Shown here in pieces: positions 61,174 to 64,000 of a stretch of 64,000 bases of DNA. Made by a program: the position numbers and the translations under genes. Numbering within the stretch: the first letter of the stretch is position 1; the number at the start of each line of letters is the position of its first letter. The notes beneath the pieces were generated by a model. That model did no database searches and was not told the DNA's origin. It saw nothing but the letters and a program-made list of their open reading frames with translations. This DNA is from Akkermansia muciniphila. Lineage in GTDB: Bacteria > Verrucomicrobiota > Verrucomicrobiia > Verrucomicrobiales > Akkermansiaceae. The DNA lies in NCBI GenBank assembly GCA_947624785.1, contig CANQLV010000006.1:62001-126000 (forward strand). The letters are read 5' to 3'.

Positions 61174-62619
61174 TTAATCCGTCACGGCCTTGAATACCGG
61201 GGTGGGGAGCTTGTCCGGCTTCTTGCCAAAGAAATCCCCCACGTCCTTGAATGTCACGAACAGGAAGAAGCCCATCAGCAGGAAGACGAAGCCGAACTGC
61301 ACGAATTCCAGCACTTTCACGTTCAGGGGGCGGCGGAAAACCAGCTCAATGGTGTTCATCACCACGTGGCCGCCGTCCACCACAGGAAGAGGCAGGATGT
61401 TCAGGATAGCCAGGTTCACGTTCAGCACCACGGAAAACCACAGGGCCAGCTTCCAGCCTTCCTCCAGGGAGAACATCTTGTAAAACTGGTTGGCAATTCC
61501 CACAGGGCCGGAGAGGTGCTCCACACCTACGCTGCTGCCGGGGGCCGCCACCTTCGCCAGGGTATCCCCCATCCATTTCAAACTCTGCTTGATCTGCGCC
61601 CACGGAGTGGGATGCACGGTCACGTCACGGCCCACGGAGCTCAGGTCCCAGGTTACGCCAAGAATGGGCTGGGCGCCCTTGAGCAGGGAGCCGTTCGCGC
61701 CGTTGTGCCAGTTCTCCGGAAGCCTGCCCTGGATGTTCACCTGCCTCGCGGCGCCATCCTTGCCCGTCACGTCCAGCAGAAGCGGTTCATTCTTCTTCAA
61801 CAGTCCATCCAGCGCCGCAGGGCTCCAGAGGCGCTCCCCGTTGGCAGCCGTCACCACGTCGCCCGGCTTCAATCCAGCCTGGGCGGCAGGAGAATTGGGA
61901 AGCACTTCCCCGATGACGCAGGGCATCGCCTGCATCAGCCCTACCTGGCGCATGCCGGAGCGCTGCCACCAGGACGTTTCCGGAATCCGGAAGCCGCAGG
62001 AAATTTCCATCTCTCCTTCACGCCCAGGTCTCTGCACCGTAAAAATTACCTGGTCATGCTCACCCAGCATAATCAGTTCCCGTACGCCTTCCATATTGCC
62101 CGCCCACTTGTCCACCGGGCGGCCGTCCACCTTCACAATCCTGTCTCCGGGCAGAATGCCGGACTGGGCCGCAGGACTGTCCGGGGCAACAAAGCCCACC
62201 GTAGTCACCCCCATCTCCACATCAGGCTTGCCCACCATCCAGACGGCCACGGCAAAAAACACGGCCAGCAGGAAAGAGGCGATGGGACCGGCGGCGGCCA
62301 CGATGATCTTGTCCAGGGGGGTAACGGGCTTCAAATCCTTGGGAAGCTCCGCGCTCCCTTCAATGGCCTCCATCGGAGCCATCTGCGGCAGGGAAACGAA
62401 GCCGCCGGCCGGAATCCAGCCCAGCCCCCATTGCACGCCGTTGATGGTCTTTTTCCAAATGGGACGGCCAAACCAGATTTGGAACCTGTCCACGTACAGG
62501 CCGCGCCAGCGGGCGGCGAAAAAGTGACCCAGTTCATGAATAAAAATCATGAAGTTAAACAACATCACCACGCCGAAGATAATGGCAATGGTGGTAAGAA
62601 CGGAAAGAATGCTATCCAT
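61174..62619 (-). CDS. rseP: RseP-type intramembrane site-2 protease
   Basis: RseP cuts transmembrane segments of anti-sigma factors and leftover signal peptides. The 481-residue protein has MIFIHELGHFFAARW (zinc motif HExxH in helix 1), two central PDZ domains (one with GDRIVKVDGRPVDKW, the other with PNSPAAQAGLKPGDVVTAAN), and LNILPLPVVDGGHVVMN (third zinc ligand Asp in the last helices). Length and order fit the family. ATG at 62619 is the natural start. Confidence 0.94.
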   Translation of the reverse strand: MDSILSVLTTIAIIFGVVMLFNFMIFIHELGHFFAARWRGLYVDRFQIWFGRPIWKKTINGVQWGLGWIPAGGFVSLPQMAPMEAIEGSAELPKDLKPVTPLDKIIVAAAGPIASFLLAVFFAVAVWMVGKPDVEMGVTTVGFVAPDSPAAQSGILPGDRIVKVDGRPVDKWAGNMEGVRELIMLGEHDQVIFTVQRPGREGEMEISCGFRIPETSWWQRSGMRQVGLMQAMPCVIGEVLPNSPAAQAGLKPGDVVTAANGERLWSPAALDGLLKKNEPLLLDVTGKDGAARQVNIQGRLPENWHNGANGSLLKGAQPILGVTWDLSSVGRDVTVHPTPWAQIKQSLKWMGDTLAKVAAPGSSVGVEHLSGPVGIANQFYKMFSLEEGWKLALWFSVVLNVNLAILNILPLPVVDGGHVVMNTIELVFRRPLNVKVLEFVQFGFVFLLMGFFLFVTFKDVGDFFGKKPDKLPTPVFKAVTD

Positions 62620-62742
62620 GGTAGTACTTTGCGGGTCAGGCTATCATGACGCTTTTCGGCGCACAAGCCTCAAGGATGTCCTAATGACAAAGGGATCATT
62701 TAAGTTCTGGACATGCGGCAGAAAACGCCATAACAACAGAAG

Positions 62743-63540
62743 ATGACTGTCTCCAAGTTTCTCATGACGGGCATTCCGGCAGCCGCATTGATGGCCTGTA
62801 CATCCTTTCTTCACGCCGCGCCGCAGGAAGAAGCGGACATCCCCTTCATGACCCGGACCTGGACGAACAAGGAGACGGGCGCCACCTTCCAGGCCAGGCT
62901 GGCCGACTTGAACAGCGTCAACGCGATCATGCAGAACGTCTTCACCAAAAAGAAAATTCCCTTTCCCTTCAAAAAACTTTCCAGGGAGGACCTGGACTGG
63001 ATTGACTTTCACAAGGAGCTGGTCGGCAAGACGGATGCGGAGCTGGCTAAAATGGTCATCCCGAAAGGAATCCTGGGCAAACAGCTGAAAGGGCTGACCT
63101 ACCGGGAAAAGGACGGCAGGTTCGTCAAAATGGACGGCAAATGGAGAGCCAAGCACTTTATCCTGTATTATTCCGCGGGCTGGTGCGGCCCGTGCAGAGC
63201 CTCCCTTCCGCGCGACCTGGAGGTGTAGCGGGATAAAATCGCCTCCCGCAAGGATTTGGAAGTAGTCCTGTGCAGCATGGACCATGCTCTGGAAGGCGCC
63301 CAGAAATGGGCCGTTTCCAACAAGATGCCGTGTCCGGTCTTCCTGTTCGGCTATCTGGACAACCTTTCCAAGGAAAGCTCCCTGATCCGCAAGAATTACC
63401 CCGGTCCCATCCCCTCCCTGGTGCTGGTGGACGCCAACGGGAACAAAATCGCTTCCGGCAGCATGGATGGACTGGTGCGGAAGGTGGAGGAGCTGGCCAG
63501 CGCGGAAAAGGAAAAGGAGGCAACGACCGGATCCAAATAA
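62743..63540 (+). pseudogene. Exported thioredoxin-like protein interrupted by an in-frame TAG
   Basis: One frame runs from ATG 62743 to TAA 63538-63540 with a single TAG at 63226-63228. Before it is a signal peptide (GIPAAALMACTSFLHAA), a divergent middle region and the thioredoxin active site YSAGWCGPCRASLPR (C148 and C151). Beyond it the fold continues in frame: RDKIASRKDLEVVLCSMDHA, PCPVFLFGYLDNLSK and PSLVLVDANGNKIASG, as expected for a TlpA/nucleoredoxin-like protein. Read through, it would have 265 residues. Changing TAG to CAG would give Gln. It is likely a recent nonsense mutation, since the rest is intact. Confidence 0.8.
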
Positions 63541-63597
63541 ACGAATCCTCCCCTAGCGGGGCTTCACGGTTTTTTCCGCACCCGGACATGAAGACGC

Positions 63598-63634
63598 AAA
63601 ACAGCCCCGGAAGGCAAACCTCCGGGGCTGTTTG
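63598..63634. terminator. Bidirectional terminator between the thioredoxin-like gene and rplT
   Basis: AACAGCCCCGG (63600-63610) pairs with CCGGGGCTGTT (63622-63632), with AGG/CCT extending inward past one bulged A. T tracts lie on both strands, so it can serve both convergent genes. Confidence 0.85.
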
Positions 63635-63669
63635 TTAATGTTTACTGAACAGATGGACTCTGCTGCGTC

Positions 63670-64000
63670 TTAGGCGCGGAGAGCGGCACCATCCTTGGCT
63701 TCAATGGCTTTCTTCGCTTGGGCGAAGATGGCATCAAAAGCCTTTTCGTCGGAGACGGCCAGGTCGGCAAGAACCTTGCGGTCCAGATCGACGTTGGCGG
63801 CTTTCAGGCCTTCCATAAAGCGGGAATAGGTCAGACCGCGGTCGCGGACGGCAGCGGAAATACGGGCGATCCAGAGACGGCGGAACTGTCCCTTGCGTCT
63901 CTTGCGGTCGCGGTATTCATACTGCCAAGCCTTGTAAACGGCATCCTTGGCGTAGCGGAAGAGTTTGCTGCGGAAACCGCGGAAACCCTTGGCACGCAAG
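63670..64000 (-). CDS. rplT: 50S ribosomal protein L20, partial (start outside window)
   Basis: L20 binds 23S rRNA early in 50S assembly. The visible 110 residues cover all but the N-terminal tail: [60 protein letters not shown] and [20 protein letters not shown] are close to the bacterial consensus. The frame is open at the window end. It is likely preceded by rpmI and infC beyond the edge, as in other bacteria. Its terminator is shared with the gene on the other strand. Confidence 0.95.
   Translation of the reverse strand, partial: LRAKGFRGFRSKLFRYAKDAVYKAWQYEYRDRKRRKGQFRRLWIARISAAVRDRGLTYSRFMEGLKAANVDLDRKVLADLAVSDEKAFDAIFAQAKKAIEAKDGAALRA

Noticed and set aside
41050..63228. Amber suppression or recoding of TAG as an explanation for the two in-frame TAG codons
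   Set aside because: TAG ends several normal genes in the window (POT transporter, rsgA, the first glycosyltransferase, the lipoprotein), so it is an ordinary stop here. Simple nonsense mutation is more likely.
1..64000. CRISPR array, insertion sequence or rRNA operon
   Set aside because: No regularly spaced direct repeats, transposase-like proteins, or rRNA sequence were seen on reading both strands.

Overview
The window looks like chromosome of a Gram-negative member of the Verrucomicrobiota, most likely Akkermansia. This is inferred from protein style: a PEP-CTERM protein, an alpha-2-macroglobulin with a thioester, GspE/F/G pseudopilus genes, a LarB/C/E set, and GC-rich genes with few Shine-Dalgarno sites. 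No 16S gene is present to prove it. Most of the window is ordinary core genome on both strands. Strong intrinsic terminators separate the transcription units.

Layout. 1-4.2 kb: the end of a PPIase-like export chaperone, a POT peptide transporter, and a methyltransferase overlapping rsgA. 4.3-7.3 kb: a pentapeptide-repeat protein, a C39/papain-like cysteine peptidase candidate and a polyprenyl diphosphate synthase. 7.5-11.8 kb: larC-larE-larB (nickel-pincer nucleotide cofactor synthesis) and a secreted GHL10-type glycosidase. 12-16.9 kb: a Tat-type exported superoxide dismutase, a nucleotidyltransferase/GHMP-kinase-like fusion, murJ and an aspartate-type aminotransferase. 17-19 kb: an accessory insertion (cassette 1). 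19.2-21.1 kb: a YlbF-family protein with a cysteine-rich tail and a tRNA-dihydrouridine synthase. 21.3-26.6 kb: two tandem GspE/PilB ATPases, GspF and a GspG pseudopilin. 26.8-37.2 kb: glycosyltransferases, ndk, an RNA pseudouridine synthase, rpoZ, smpB, an exonuclease, trmL, citrate synthase, tsaB, membrane proteins and a lipoprotein. 37.2-42.1 kb: an accessory stretch (phage-like orphan, two secreted paralogues, cassette 2, AT-rich DNA) ending at tRNA-Arg(CCU). 42.5-64 kb: an iron-type alcohol dehydrogenase, a 2150-residue alpha-2-macroglobulin, a DMT transporter, an AddB/AddA-like pair, a PEP-CTERM protein behind a possible invertible promoter, a polytopic membrane protein, rseP, a broken thioredoxin-like gene and the end of rplT.

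The most unusual content is a two-gene secreted cassette present twice in diverged form (17.07-18.90 kb and 39.89-41.69 kb). Gene A encodes an Ig-like exported protein. Gene B encodes an exported helical protein. In both copies gene A is out of frame at a GAA-AAA-A (A6) tract, at different places, and one extra A or a -1 slip restores each. Gene B of copy 2 has an in-frame TAG. Copy 1 is followed by a diverged 121-bp duplicate of the 3' part of the aminotransferase gene that precedes it. Copy 2 lies in AT-rich DNA against the 3' end of a tRNA gene.

A second striking feature is an exact 18-bp inverted repeat flanking about 135 bp of extremely AT-rich DNA just upstream of the PEP-CTERM gene. 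It has the architecture of a phase-variable invertible promoter.
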